Of a stretch of 64,000 bases of DNA, positions 52,064 to 60,892 are shown piece after piece (position 1 is the stretch's first letter; every line of letters starts with the position of its first letter). The position numbers were made by a program, and so were the translations under genes. The notes beneath the pieces were generated by a model. That model did no database searches. It had not been told where the DNA came from and was given only the letters and a program-made list of their open reading frames with translations. Source of the stretch: Dyella choica. Its GTDB lineage: Bacteria; Pseudomonadota; Gammaproteobacteria; Xanthomonadales; Rhodanobacteraceae. Location: positions 1-64,000 of the forward strand of contig NZ_RYYV01000003.1 of the NCBI RefSeq assembly GCF_003977665.1, written 5' to 3'.

Positions 52064-54943
52064 ATGCTGTCCATCGTCGAAATCGACCGCGGTACGCCCG
52101 CGGTCCTATCGGACAGGCAGGTCACGCTGGAAATCGATGGCCGCAGTATCCGCGTGCCGGAAGGCACATCCGTGATGCGCGCCGCGTCGCAGGCCGGCGT
52201 CAATATCCCCAAGCTATGCGCCACCGACATGCTGGATGCCTTCGGCTCCTGCCGCCTGTGCCTGGTCGAGATCGAAGGGCGCAAGGGTTATCCGGCTTCC
52301 TGCACCACGTCGGTCGCAGAAGGGATGAAAGTCAGCACGCAAACGCCAAAGCTGGCCGAGATCCGCCGTGGCGTGATGGAGCTGTATATCTCCGATCATC
52401 CGCTGGATTGCCTGACCTGTCCGGCCAACGGTCATTGCGAACTGCAGGACATGGCGGGCGTGGTAGGCCTGCGCGAGGTGCGCTATGGCTACGATGGCGC
52501 AAACCACGTGCTCGCCAAAACCAGGACGGGCACCGACAACCCGCATTTTTCGGCCAAGGACGAATCCAATCCGTACTTCACCTTCGATCCCTCCAAGTGC
52601 ATCGTCTGCTCGCGCTGCGTGCGCGCTTGCGACGAAGTGCAGGGCACGTTCGCGCTGACCATCCAGGGCCGCGGTTTTGACTCAAAGGTTGCCGCTAGCC
52701 AGGACAACCCGTTCCTCGACTCCGAGTGCGTATCCTGCGGCGCCTGCGTGCAGGCTTGTCCCACTGCAACGCTATCGGAGAAATCGCTGATCGAGCGCGG
52801 TCAGGCCGAGCACAGCGTGGTCACCACCTGCGCCTATTGCGGCGTAGGCTGCAGCTTCCGTGCCGAAATGCAGGGCGAAGAAATCGTGCGCATGGTGCCG
52901 AACAAGGATGGGCAGGCCAATCACGGCCATTCCTGCGTGAAAGGGCGTTTCGCCATCGGCTACGCCACGCATCCGGATCGCATTCACACGCCGATGATAC
53001 GCCAGAAGATCACCGATCCCTGGCGGATCGCGAGCTGGGATGAGGCCATTGCGCACGTCGCCAGCGAGTTCAAGCGGCTGCAGCAGCAGTACGGCAAGTT
53101 CTCCGTCGGTGGTATTACTTCTTCCCGCTGCACCAACGAAGAAACCTATCTGGTGCAGAAGCTGGTGCGCGCCGGCTTCGGCAACAACAACGTGGATACC
53201 TGCGCACGCGTCTGTCACTCGCCCACGGGTTACGGCTTGAAGGCCACCCTGGGCGAATCGGCCGGCACGCAGGATTTCGATTCCGTCGAATACACCGATG
53301 TCATGCTGGTGATCGGCGCCAATCCCACCGACGCCCACCCGGTGTTCGGTTCGCAGATGAAGCGGCGCCTGCGCGCGGGCGCAAAGCTGATCGTGGTCGA
53401 TCCACGCCGCATCGACCTGGTGCGCACGCCGCATGTCAAGGCGGACTATCACCTCAAACTCCGGCCTGGCACCAATGTGGCGGTGCTCGACGCGCTGGCG
53501 CACGTGATCGTCACCGAGGGATGGGTGAACGAAGCTTTCGTGGCCTCGCGGTGCGAGCAGCCTGCCTTCGAGAAGTGGCGCGCTTTCGTGGCGCAGGAAA
53601 AGCACAGCCCCGAAGCGATGGAGGAGGAAACCGGCGTGCCCGCCGCCATGATCCGCGGCGCGGCCCGCTTGTACGCGACCGGCGGCAACGCGGCCATCTA
53701 CTACGGCCTGGGTGTCACTGAGCATTCGCAAGGCTCCACCGCCGTGATGGCGATTGCCAACCTCGCCATGGCCACCGGCAATATCGGCCGCGAAGGCGTG
53801 GGCGTGAATCCGCTGCGCGGGCAGAACAACGTGCAAGGCTCGTGCGACATGGGCTCGTTCCCGCACGAGTTTCCCGGCTATCGCCACGTGAGTGACGCCA
53901 CGGTGCGCGCATCGTTCGAGCAAGCCTGGGGAGTGCCTCTGCACGATGAGCCGGGCCTGCGCATTCCCAACATGTTCGAAGCCGCCATCGACGGCCAGTT
54001 CAAGGGCCTGTACATCGAAGGCGAGGACATCGCCCAATCCGACCCGAACACCCAGCACGTCACGGCGGCGCTCGAGGCGATGGAATGCGTGGTGGTGCAG
54101 GACCTTTTCCTCAACGAAACCGCGAAATACGCGCACGTGTTCCTGCCTGGCTGCTCCTTCCTTGAAAAGGACGGGACCTTCACCAATGCCGAGCGACGTG
54201 TCTCCCGTGTGCGCAAGGTCATGGAGCCCAGGAGCGGCCATGCGGATTGGGAAGTAACGCAACGGCTGGCCAACGCCATGGGCTACCCCATGAACTACCG
54301 GCATCCGTCCGAAATCATGGACGAGATCGCCCGGCTCACACCCACTTTCCGCGGTGTCAGCTTTGACAAGATCGATCGCCTCGGCTCGATCCAGTGGCCT
54401 TGCAATGAAGAGCATCCGGCAGGCACGCCGGTGATGCATGTGGATGAATTCGTGCGCGGCAAGGGCCGATTCATGCTCACCGAATACGTGCCCACCTCGG
54501 AGAAGGTCAATTCGGCCTATCCTCTGATCCTCACCACCGGCCGCATCCTGAGCCAGTACAACGTGGGTGCACAGACGCGCCGTACCGCCAATGTGATGTG
54601 GCACGACGAGGATCGCCTGGAAATCCATCCGCACGACGCGGAGGAGCGAGGCATCAGTGAAGGCGACTGGGTAGGCATTGAGAGCCGCGCGGGGCAGACC
54701 GTTCTGCGCGCGAGCATTTCCGAGCGCATGCAACCGGGCGTGGTTTACACCACGTTCCATTTCCCCGGCTCCGGTGCCAATGTCATCACCACCGAGAACT
54801 CGGACTGGGCCACCAATTGCCCCGAATACAAGGTGACGGCCGTACAGGTGACGCGCGTCAACCAACCTTCGCAATGGCAGAAGCGTTACCAGGCTTTTTC
54901 CCAAGCTCAGCAGGCGTTGCTGGATGCAGCCGAAACGCCCTGA
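52064..54943 (+). CDS. fdsA: NAD-dependent formate dehydrogenase alpha (catalytic molybdenum) subunit
   Basis: A 959-residue protein. The N-terminus is NuoG-like: a [2Fe-2S] domain (C-A-T-D-M-L-D-A-F-G-S-C-R-L-C), a His-Cys cluster (C-L-T-C-P-A-N-G-H-C), and 4Fe-4S motifs (C-I-V-C-S-R-C-V-R-A-C and C-V-S-C-G-A-C-V-Q-A-C). Next is the molybdopterin oxidoreductase domain, opening C-A-Y-C-G-V-G-C with a further cluster. The active-site metal ligand is Cys in A-R-V-C-H-S-P-T-G-Y, so this is a cysteine, not a selenocysteine, enzyme. It oxidises formate to CO2 with bis-MGD molybdenum. The 3' end overlaps fdhD by 20 bases. Confidence 0.97.
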   Translation: MLSIVEIDRGTPAVLSDRQVTLEIDGRSIRVPEGTSVMRAASQAGVNIPKLCATDMLDAFGSCRLCLVEIEGRKGYPASCTTSVAEGMKVSTQTPKLAEIRRGVMELYISDHPLDCLTCPANGHCELQDMAGVVGLREVRYGYDGANHVLAKTRTGTDNPHFSAKDESNPYFTFDPSKCIVCSRCVRACDEVQGTFALTIQGRGFDSKVAASQDNPFLDSECVSCGACVQACPTATLSEKSLIERGQAEHSVVTTCAYCGVGCSFRAEMQGEEIVRMVPNKDGQANHGHSCVKGRFAIGYATHPDRIHTPMIRQKITDPWRIASWDEAIAHVASEFKRLQQQYGKFSVGGITSSRCTNEETYLVQKLVRAGFGNNNVDTCARVCHSPTGYGLKATLGESAGTQDFDSVEYTDVMLVIGANPTDAHPVFGSQMKRRLRAGAKLIVVDPRRIDLVRTPHVKADYHLKLRPGTNVAVLDALAHVIVTEGWVNEAFVASRCEQPAFEKWRAFVAQEKHSPEAMEEETGVPAAMIRGAARLYATGGNAAIYYGLGVTEHSQGSTAVMAIANLAMATGNIGREGVGVNPLRGQNNVQGSCDMGSFPHEFPGYRHVSDATVRASFEQAWGVPLHDEPGLRIPNMFEAAIDGQFKGLYIEGEDIAQSDPNTQHVTAALEAMECVVVQDLFLNETAKYAHVFLPGCSFLEKDGTFTNAERRVSRVRKVMEPRSGHADWEVTQRLANAMGYPMNYRHPSEIMDEIARLTPTFRGVSFDKIDRLGSIQWPCNEEHPAGTPVMHVDEFVRGKGRFMLTEYVPTSEKVNSAYPLILTTGRILSQYNVGAQTRRTANVMWHDEDRLEIHPHDAEERGISEGDWVGIESRAGQTVLRASISERMQPGVVYTTFHFPGSGANVITTENSDWATNCPEYKVTAVQVTRVNQPSQWQKRYQAFSQAQQALLDAAETP

Positions 54944-55775
54944 TCCAGCGCACGCCAACCGCGGCTACGCGATTCGCCAGGTGGATCGTTATCGCCAGGG
55001 CAGGCATGAGCAGGTGAGCGACGCCATTACCGAAGAAGTGCCGGTGGCGATGCTGTACAACGAAACCCCCTTCGCCGTGATGATGGTGACGCCTCTGGAC
55101 CTGGAGGATTTCGCGTTGGGCTTCTCGCTCAGCGAAGGCCTGGTGGCCAAGCCCGAAGACCTGCATTCGATCGAAGTGCGTTATCGCCTGGAAGGTATCG
55201 AACTGGCGATGGGGGTGGCTTCTGCCAGTCTCGAACAACGCGCCGGCGGCAGCGGTGAGCGCCTGCTGCCTGGGCGAAGTGGTTGTGGCCTTTGCGGCGC
55301 GCGCATGCTGGAGGACGCGGTGCGTCATCCCGCCCCCGTAGGCGATGGAATACGCATTCAAGCCGCTGCGCTGGAACGCGCGCTTGAGGCGCTGCGGGCC
55401 GCACAGCCCGTGAACCGTGCCACCGGGGCCGTGCATGCCGCGGCTTGGATCGATGTCGACGGCAGGATCGTGACGGTACGCGAAGACGTCGGCCGGCATA
55501 ATGCGCTTGATAAGCTGATTGGCGCGATGGTGAAAGCACGCGTCGATCCGCAGCAGGGTTTTCTGCTCGTCACCAGCCGCGCCAGCTACGAAATGGTGAC
55601 CAAGGCCGCCAGCGCCGGCATCAGCCTGATGGCTGCGATTTCCGCCCCTACCGCGCTGGCCATCCATTTGGCCGAAAGTACGCAGGTGACCTTGGTCGGC
55701 TTTGCGCGGCCGGGCAGTTTCGTCGTCTACACTCATCCGCAGCGCTTGCTGCACGCTGCAGGAACTACTTCATGA
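54924..55775 (+). CDS. fdhD: Formate dehydrogenase sulfurtransferase FdhD (FdsC position)
   Basis: A 283-residue FdhD-family protein that delivers sulfur from a cysteine desulfurase to the molybdenum cofactor of formate dehydrogenase. The paired cysteines are in R-S-G-C-G-L-C-G, and the family motif E-D-V-G-R-H-N-A-L-D-K-L-I-G and S-R-A-S-Y-E-M-V-x-K-A are intact. It overlaps fdsA and, by four bases, fdsD, the arrangement known from fdsGBACD operons. Confidence 0.95.
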   Translation: MQPKRPDPAHANRGYAIRQVDRYRQGRHEQVSDAITEEVPVAMLYNETPFAVMMVTPLDLEDFALGFSLSEGLVAKPEDLHSIEVRYRLEGIELAMGVASASLEQRAGGSGERLLPGRSGCGLCGARMLEDAVRHPAPVGDGIRIQAAALERALEALRAAQPVNRATGAVHAAAWIDVDGRIVTVREDVGRHNALDKLIGAMVKARVDPQQGFLLVTSRASYEMVTKAASAGISLMAAISAPTALAIHLAESTQVTLVGFARPGSFVVYTHPQRLLHAAGTTS

Positions 55776-56005
55776 ATATCGAACGCCTGGTGGCGATGGC
55801 CAATGACATCAGCCGCTACTTCGCGGCCGAGCCGGATCCGGTAGCGGGGGCGATCGGTATTGCCGATCACCTGAAGCGGTTCTGGGAACCTGGAATGCGC
55901 AAGCAGATCGTGGCGCATCTTGCGACAGGCGGGGAAGGAATGGAGCCGCTGGCGAAGAAAGGAGTTGAGCGGCTGATGGAGATCGACAGCAAGTTGCGGG
56001 CTTGA
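55772..56005 (+). CDS. fdsD: Formate dehydrogenase delta subunit
   Basis: A 77-residue helical protein: M-N-I-E-R-L-V-A-M-A-N-D-I-S-R-Y-F, H-L-K-R-F-W-E-P-G-M-R, and a C-terminal G-V-E-R-L. This is the FdsD family, a small structural subunit of soluble NAD-dependent formate dehydrogenases. It overlaps fdhD (ATGA) and ends the operon; REP elements follow. Confidence 0.93.
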   Translation: MNIERLVAMANDISRYFAAEPDPVAGAIGIADHLKRFWEPGMRKQIVAHLATGGEGMEPLAKKGVERLMEIDSKLRA

Positions 56006-56047
56006 AGCACAGCTTTCATGGCTTGCTGCGATGCATGTCCGTACCTG

Positions 56048-56241
56048 TCGTCATTCCGGCGCAGGCCCGCTGCGGCCCGGAGAATTTCGACACTTGATCA
56101 CGGGGCCTTGTAGTACCTCATCGTCATTCCGGCGCAGGCCGGAATCCAGTTTAAATACGCGTCCAAAGGACACAACATCTTGATGTTGAGTGCTTCGCAC
56201 GATGTATTTGAACTGGATTCCGGCCTGCGCCGGAATGACGA
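56048..56241. repeat. REP-like elements downstream of the fds operon
   Basis: TCGTCATTCCGGCGCAGGCC plus GGAATCCAG at 56121-56149 is mirrored at 56213-56241 (CTGGATTCCGGCCTGCGCCG plus GAATGACGA), giving inverted REP hairpins about 60 bases apart. The spacer holds a smaller hairpin (CAACATC/GATGTTG). A partial third copy starts at 56048 (GTCGTCATTCCGGCGCAGGC). They fill the 318-base gap between fdsD and the convergent flavoprotein gene; no gene is visible there. Confidence 0.88.
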
Positions 56242-56323
56242 CGAGGCACCGTGAGGTCGCGCGATCAAACGCTCAATCTTCGCCAGAAAGCAACGGGCTT
56301 TCGGCGGAATTTCGATGCAGCGA

Positions 56324-57454
56324 TCAGCGTCGCCGCCGCCAGAACGTTGCCTGGGGCCAGCGCGTTTCCATGGCATAGAACTGCGACAGGTGCAGGCGAT
56401 ACGCCTCATGGATGCCGTGCAAGTGCGCGGCATAGCGCTCGACCGCGCCGCGGTCGCCGAGGTTTGCCGCAATGATGGTATGTGCCGCCTGCAGGCCCGT
56501 GTAGAGCGCGTTGGAAATGCCTTTGGACGACAGTGGGTCGAAGGCGAGTGCCGCGTCGCCGACAGCCAGCCAGCCCGGACCGGCCGCGACATCGAGGCTG
56601 CTGCTGCTTGCATCCGCCCCCCTCGGTCGGCCGACCGGGACATATTGATGTTGCACGCACAACGCATGGAGATTGGATGCGCGCTTGAGGCTGTTCCAAA
56701 ATGAGGTAGGCTCCTTTAGAGATGGATCTGGTCCGCCATCGGCGTCGCAGAGGAAGGCGATCAATCGTTCGCCCGAAGGCAGCAGCACGCTGTACCACCA
56801 GCCGTCCTCGACGGCCTCGATCCAGGTGCGGCCATCCTGGTCGGAATGCTGGTTGCTGCGCAGGCGCTGATACAGGGCGATCAAGCAGTCGTGGCGGACG
56901 CGCGATGATCCGAGCGCACGTGCGAGGGAGGCAGCGCGTCCGCTCGCGTCTAGCACCCAGTCGGCTTCAATGCTGCGTGTACGGCTGCCGTTAGTGCACA
57001 GCTGCAGCGAGTACGGGGCATGGGAAGTGTGCCGGCTCGTCGCATCATCGACTTGCACGCGGGTGGATTCGAACAGCGTTGCTCCTGCGCTGCGGGCGGC
57101 TTCGCGCAGCGACATGTCGAATCGCATGCGATCCAGTTGCAGGCCGGGGCCATGCAGTTGATGGATGAAATCGTTGCAATGCGCTACTGGGTTGCCCCAG
57201 AAGGCGATGGTGCCAGGGCTTGCGCGATGCCCGTCGTGCAGCACTTGATCGTGCACGTTGAGCGCCCGCAGTAAATGGCGCGCCGAAGGCGGCAGACCTT
57301 CGCCGACCTGAAAGCCGTGACCCCGGGATGTTTCCCGCTTGCGACGCGCATCGGCGACCACCACGCGCAGGCCGCTGCGGGCAAGCATGATCGCGGCGGC
57401 GGCCCCTGCTGGGCCGCCGCCGGCGATCGCTACGTCGTAGCGTTGTGACCCCAT
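56324..57454 (-). CDS. LodB-like FAD-dependent maturation protein
   Basis: A 376-residue flavoprotein of the geranylgeranyl-reductase / tryptophan-halogenase-like class. The FAD motif is V-A-I-A-G-G-G-P-A-G-A-A-A-A at 8-21, and the second FAD site is A-V-G-D-A-A-L-A-F-D-P-L-S-S-K-G. It starts four bases after the stop of the LodA-like gene. In LodA/LodB systems the LodB flavoprotein is required to build the cysteine tryptophylquinone cofactor of its partner, and this pairing is the main reason for the assignment. A generic FAD monooxygenase is the alternative. Confidence 0.85.
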   Translation of the reverse strand: MGSQRYDVAIAGGGPAGAAAAIMLARSGLRVVVADARRKRETSRGHGFQVGEGLPPSARHLLRALNVHDQVLHDGHRASPGTIAFWGNPVAHCNDFIHQLHGPGLQLDRMRFDMSLREAARSAGATLFESTRVQVDDATSRHTSHAPYSLQLCTNGSRTRSIEADWVLDASGRAASLARALGSSRVRHDCLIALYQRLRSNQHSDQDGRTWIEAVEDGWWYSVLLPSGERLIAFLCDADGGPDPSLKEPTSFWNSLKRASNLHALCVQHQYVPVGRPRGADASSSSLDVAAGPGWLAVGDAALAFDPLSSKGISNALYTGLQAAHTIIAANLGDRGAVERYAAHLHGIHEAYRLHLSQFYAMETRWPQATFWRRRR

Positions 57455-57458
57455 CGAC

Positions 57459-60400
57459 TCAGTGGCGGGGTTTGCCGTGCCTTACCGGCAATGGCGCTGC
57501 CTGTGCTTCTTCGTCGGATGCAAAGTTAGCCGTTCCGGACAGCATTCGTGCTTTGGGATGAGCCTCCGGCAATTTGCCGGCAGTTACGTTCTGTGGCGTG
57601 CCCGCTCTGGCTTTGCCCATGGGGAGCTTGCCGTGCCACACTGGCAGTGGTGCCGTCTGGGCTTCCTCATGGGAGGCGAAGTTGGCTGCCTCAGGCAGCA
57701 CTTGCTCTGTGCTGGCCGTGCGCATCCTTGCACTGGGCGGCACGTCCGGACCGTAGGTGGCCACCTGCATCGTGGCAGGAAACATCGGTTCGACGTCAGG
57801 GTCATAACGCGACTCCAACAGGCCCATGGAGCCGAAGATGCGTACCATCTGCTCCATCTGCGCGGCCACGCTTCCACTCAGCGGCTGGTTCCAGTTCGTG
57901 CGGCGATTGAAAGCTTCCATGCGACGGGGGAGTCCCTGATTGCGATCTATGACGATGGCGTAGTCGGCTTCGCTCAGCACGTGATTGGGTACGCGTGCGG
58001 GCCAGAAGGTCGGCACGAAGGGGTCGTAGGAAGTGTCATAGCCCGAGCGGCAATAAGCCGTATCGGCTTGCCACGGCAACCCCATCCAGCGGCTGATGTC
58101 GCCAGGGCCTTGCGCGTGCAGTGGCCCTTGGAGAGACAGGGCTGTTGCCTGGTCCAGCGTAGGTCCGTAATCCGGTTCGGGCACGCCAGCGGGACGGACA
58201 CGGATGCGGAAGGGCTTGTCGTAGAGCGACAGGTGCCGCATCGGCCAGGTCATTTCGCAGCCAGGATGGAAAGCGTCGGCCAGGCAGAAATCCAGCGCTG
58301 CACGATCGAGCATCGCTGGTTGTTCGGCAAGTGGAATCTCGCTCAAGCTGCTCGGCTTGTTCCGGCTTGGATCCCAGTCGGCGACGAAATCGCCCTGCGC
58401 CCAGCGTCCGAGTATCTCGTATTGCGTTGCGCTGACGGATGCGTTCTGGCGCGGACTTTCGCTAGCCGGTACCTTCATCGCGTCACCGTACAGCCATGGC
58501 CAAGGCAGTTGGTTGCCATCGGGCGGATTCGGTGGACGGAAGCTGTTGAACACCTGTCGGCGTAATTCGGCATGCGGATCGTAATCGACGCTGGCAGGTG
58601 GCGTGGAGAGCTTTCTGATCAGTTCCGGGTTGGCAAAATCGAAGCTGCCGTCATGACCGAAGGAGGTGGCAAAACCTTTATTGGTCCATTGCAAGTCGGT
58701 CAGCCGGGACAGGATCGGATAGACGTCGTAGGTGAACGAAATGAGCTGCGGCGGCTGCAGCCAGCCTGCCTGGACGTAAACATCGTAGAGCAGGTCATAC
58801 ATCGTGCGCACCGACTTCACTTGCGGGCCGTAGTTCGGTGGCGCCGTGACGACCCAGGCCGACTCGACCGGAATCTCGCGGCCTTCGATGTTCACGTTCG
58901 CGGTCACGATGCCATCACAGGTATCGTCGTACCAGCCATCGGCGTTGATGAAGGAATCCGTATCGGCCGGGTCGTAAATCGGCGTGCCGGTGGGAGAGGC
59001 CGATACGCCGTGCCCGCCTAGTACCAGCAACCTGCCGGCAGCGTCGGTCAGCAGTTCGCCGATCTTCACTGGTAGGCCGGTGAACTGGCCGGCGCAGATT
59101 ACCGGTGGCGCGTTCAGCCCGCTGATGTGCTGCATACCTGCATCGATGGCCAGCGTTTCCCGCGCGGAAACCTTCGCGTTGCGCAGAGGGAGTACGGTGT
59201 CGGCCGCTTCGGGAATGTCCATGGCAAGCTGCCACTGATACCACTGGGCCTTGCGGTTTGCCAGATGCACACCCCATGTCAGCTTGGCCCAATCCGCAGT
59301 CAGTTCTCTCACGACCTGGCCTGCCGCGTTGTAGCCGTAGATCCTGAATTGCGCCGCTTCACGCTTGAGTGCGCCAGTCGCATCGCGGTAAAAGCCCGGC
59401 GGCATGGCCGGAGGATCGCTGAGCTCCGGACCGATGTAATAGTCGTGTTCGCTGTTGCCTACGCGTGCGATACCGATGGCCGGATGGATGGCCGCCCGTA
59501 CGATGCGCTCATCCGCCGCGGCTGGATAGTCGACGCCCGGGGCATACTGCGCGGGCCGTGCCTCGACCGGTTCGGCCAGCGGCAGGCCGTTGACGTTGCG
59601 GCGATTGTTCGCGGAAGCTCGGTACACCACCTTGCGGGCTTCTGCGATGCTGCCGACGGGCGCATGTTCCTTGAGGGCGTGCCAGGTGTTGTAGGCGAGG
59701 TTTTCGCCGTAGGTCGATTGACCGCGCGCAGCAAGATCCTGTTGCGGCAATTCAAGTATGCCAACCTCGATCGGCGGACTGAGCTGCTCGCTCCAGCGCA
59801 CGGTGGCCGCATCCAGCGGCATGTCGCGATCATTGGTCTGGAACTGCAGCATGAAGCGGAAGCGCGCGCGGCCCTTGCGCATGCGTGCATGCAGGTCGGC
59901 ACGCAGGTAGAACGGATCATCGTAGTCCGGCGGCTCGTCGGCGGGCGGCTCTTCCACCGGCTCCAGCTTGTATTTGACGAAGCGCTTATTGCCGAAGCTC
60001 GACGGCAGCACACTCCAGTACGGCGTGGTCAACACGGAATCGACCACTTTTTCCATGTCGTCGAGGATCTGCTCGGTCACGGGATGCGCCTGCAGGTATT
60101 CCTCGATCTTCCCATGCAGCGAATGGCAGGTGAATTCGCACATGTCCTTGGCCGTGTCGACAAAGAACACGTCGTGATTCTGCAAAATGAAATCGTGGGT
60201 CAGCGCATCTTGATCGGGTTCGAGCAATTTGGGTCCTTGCACGCCGAACAGCTTGATGCCGATGCCGGTGGTACCCCTCAGATCAGGAACGCCCGGTTGC
60301 ACGTCTGCCGAGAAGCGCACCCATGCCTCGTATTCGCGAGGCTCGGCGAACAAGCCAAGTTTCAGCTCGTCCGGCAGGTTCTTCGAGACGATAAAGCGCC

Positions 60401-60623
60401 CGTGCGCTGCGCCATGCAGGCGAAGAAAGACCGGGCGCGTGGCCGGATCACGGCCCGCCGCCATGCCCCGGCCTTGAAAGTAATCGACGAACAGCTGCTT
60501 CAGCCCCTCGACCGGGTCACTGTCGCAGCAGCAAGGGAAGGCGGGAAGTGTAGGCGGAAGCGTGATCGGTGTTGGCGTGCAACCACGCTGGTTGCGGGTA
60601 GATGATTTGTTGTTACCAGACAT
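57459..60623 (-). CDS. Catalase-like domain fused to a LodA-like quinoprotein oxidase
   Basis: A 1,054-residue protein. Residues about 30-355 resemble the small catalase-like (y4iL-type) fold: R-L-H-G-A-A-H-G-R-F at 68-77 with a candidate distal His70, V-R-F-S-A-D at 102-107 and L-Q-N-H-D-V-F-F-V-D at 147-156. Residues about 375-960 resemble LodA: A-A-I-H-P-A-I-G-I-A-R-V-G-N-S, D-D-T-C-D-G, F-H-P-G-C-E-M-T-W-P (Cys789) and S-R-W-M-G-L-P-W-Q (Trp846, Trp851), the region expected to form cysteine tryptophylquinone. LodA-family enzymes oxidise amino acids and release H2O2. The tail (980-1051) carries a duplicated 20-residue module. The flavoprotein gene follows by four bases. The CTQ residues are inferred, not proven. 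Confidence 0.85.
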   Translation of the reverse strand: MSGNNKSSTRNQRGCTPTPITLPPTLPAFPCCCDSDPVEGLKQLFVDYFQGRGMAAGRDPATRPVFLRLHGAAHGRFIVSKNLPDELKLGLFAEPREYEAWVRFSADVQPGVPDLRGTTGIGIKLFGVQGPKLLEPDQDALTHDFILQNHDVFFVDTAKDMCEFTCHSLHGKIEEYLQAHPVTEQILDDMEKVVDSVLTTPYWSVLPSSFGNKRFVKYKLEPVEEPPADEPPDYDDPFYLRADLHARMRKGRARFRFMLQFQTNDRDMPLDAATVRWSEQLSPPIEVGILELPQQDLAARGQSTYGENLAYNTWHALKEHAPVGSIAEARKVVYRASANNRRNVNGLPLAEPVEARPAQYAPGVDYPAAADERIVRAAIHPAIGIARVGNSEHDYYIGPELSDPPAMPPGFYRDATGALKREAAQFRIYGYNAAGQVVRELTADWAKLTWGVHLANRKAQWYQWQLAMDIPEAADTVLPLRNAKVSARETLAIDAGMQHISGLNAPPVICAGQFTGLPVKIGELLTDAAGRLLVLGGHGVSASPTGTPIYDPADTDSFINADGWYDDTCDGIVTANVNIEGREIPVESAWVVTAPPNYGPQVKSVRTMYDLLYDVYVQAGWLQPPQLISFTYDVYPILSRLTDLQWTNKGFATSFGHDGSFDFANPELIRKLSTPPASVDYDPHAELRRQVFNSFRPPNPPDGNQLPWPWLYGDAMKVPASESPRQNASVSATQYEILGRWAQGDFVADWDPSRNKPSSLSEIPLAEQPAMLDRAALDFCLADAFHPGCEMTWPMRHLSLYDKPFRIRVRPAGVPEPDYGPTLDQATALSLQGPLHAQGPGDISRWMGLPWQADTAYCRSGYDTSYDPFVPTFWPARVPNHVLSEADYAIVIDRNQGLPRRMEAFNRRTNWNQPLSGSVAAQMEQMVRIFGSMGLLESRYDPDVEPMFPATMQVATYGPDVPPSARMRTASTEQVLPEAANFASHEEAQTAPLPVWHGKLPMGKARAGTPQNVTAGKLPEAHPKARMLSGTANFASDEEAQAAPLPVRHGKPRH

Positions 60624-60892
60624 GCGCGGCTCCTCCTTACTACTGCATCCGATGTGTAGTCGTGCCTGTTCGCACAGGGCGAATCAGGCCCCTGATGAAG
60701 CGCTGGAAGAATCTGGAACCCCACTGGCCGAGCCCGTCATCCGGTGCACAAGGGAACGAAGCCGGCTTTTGACTTAAGGACATACGGGGGCAGCGGATTA
60801 TGACTAGCGGGAATGTGCACAGGACGTATAGGCAGCCAAGCACACACGGCCAGCAGATCGCCGCTTTTCGTTGCAGATGCCGGGGGTGTCGC
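60624..60892. other. 269-base gap between the LodA-like gene and modC
   Basis: It should hold the promoter of the LodA-like unit and the end of the mod operon. I see no convincing terminator, promoter boxes or gene. Confidence 0.4.

Noticed and set aside
52772-54958. 728-codon frame on the minus strand
   Set aside because: Antisense to fdsA, which has all metal-cluster motifs in the sense frame.
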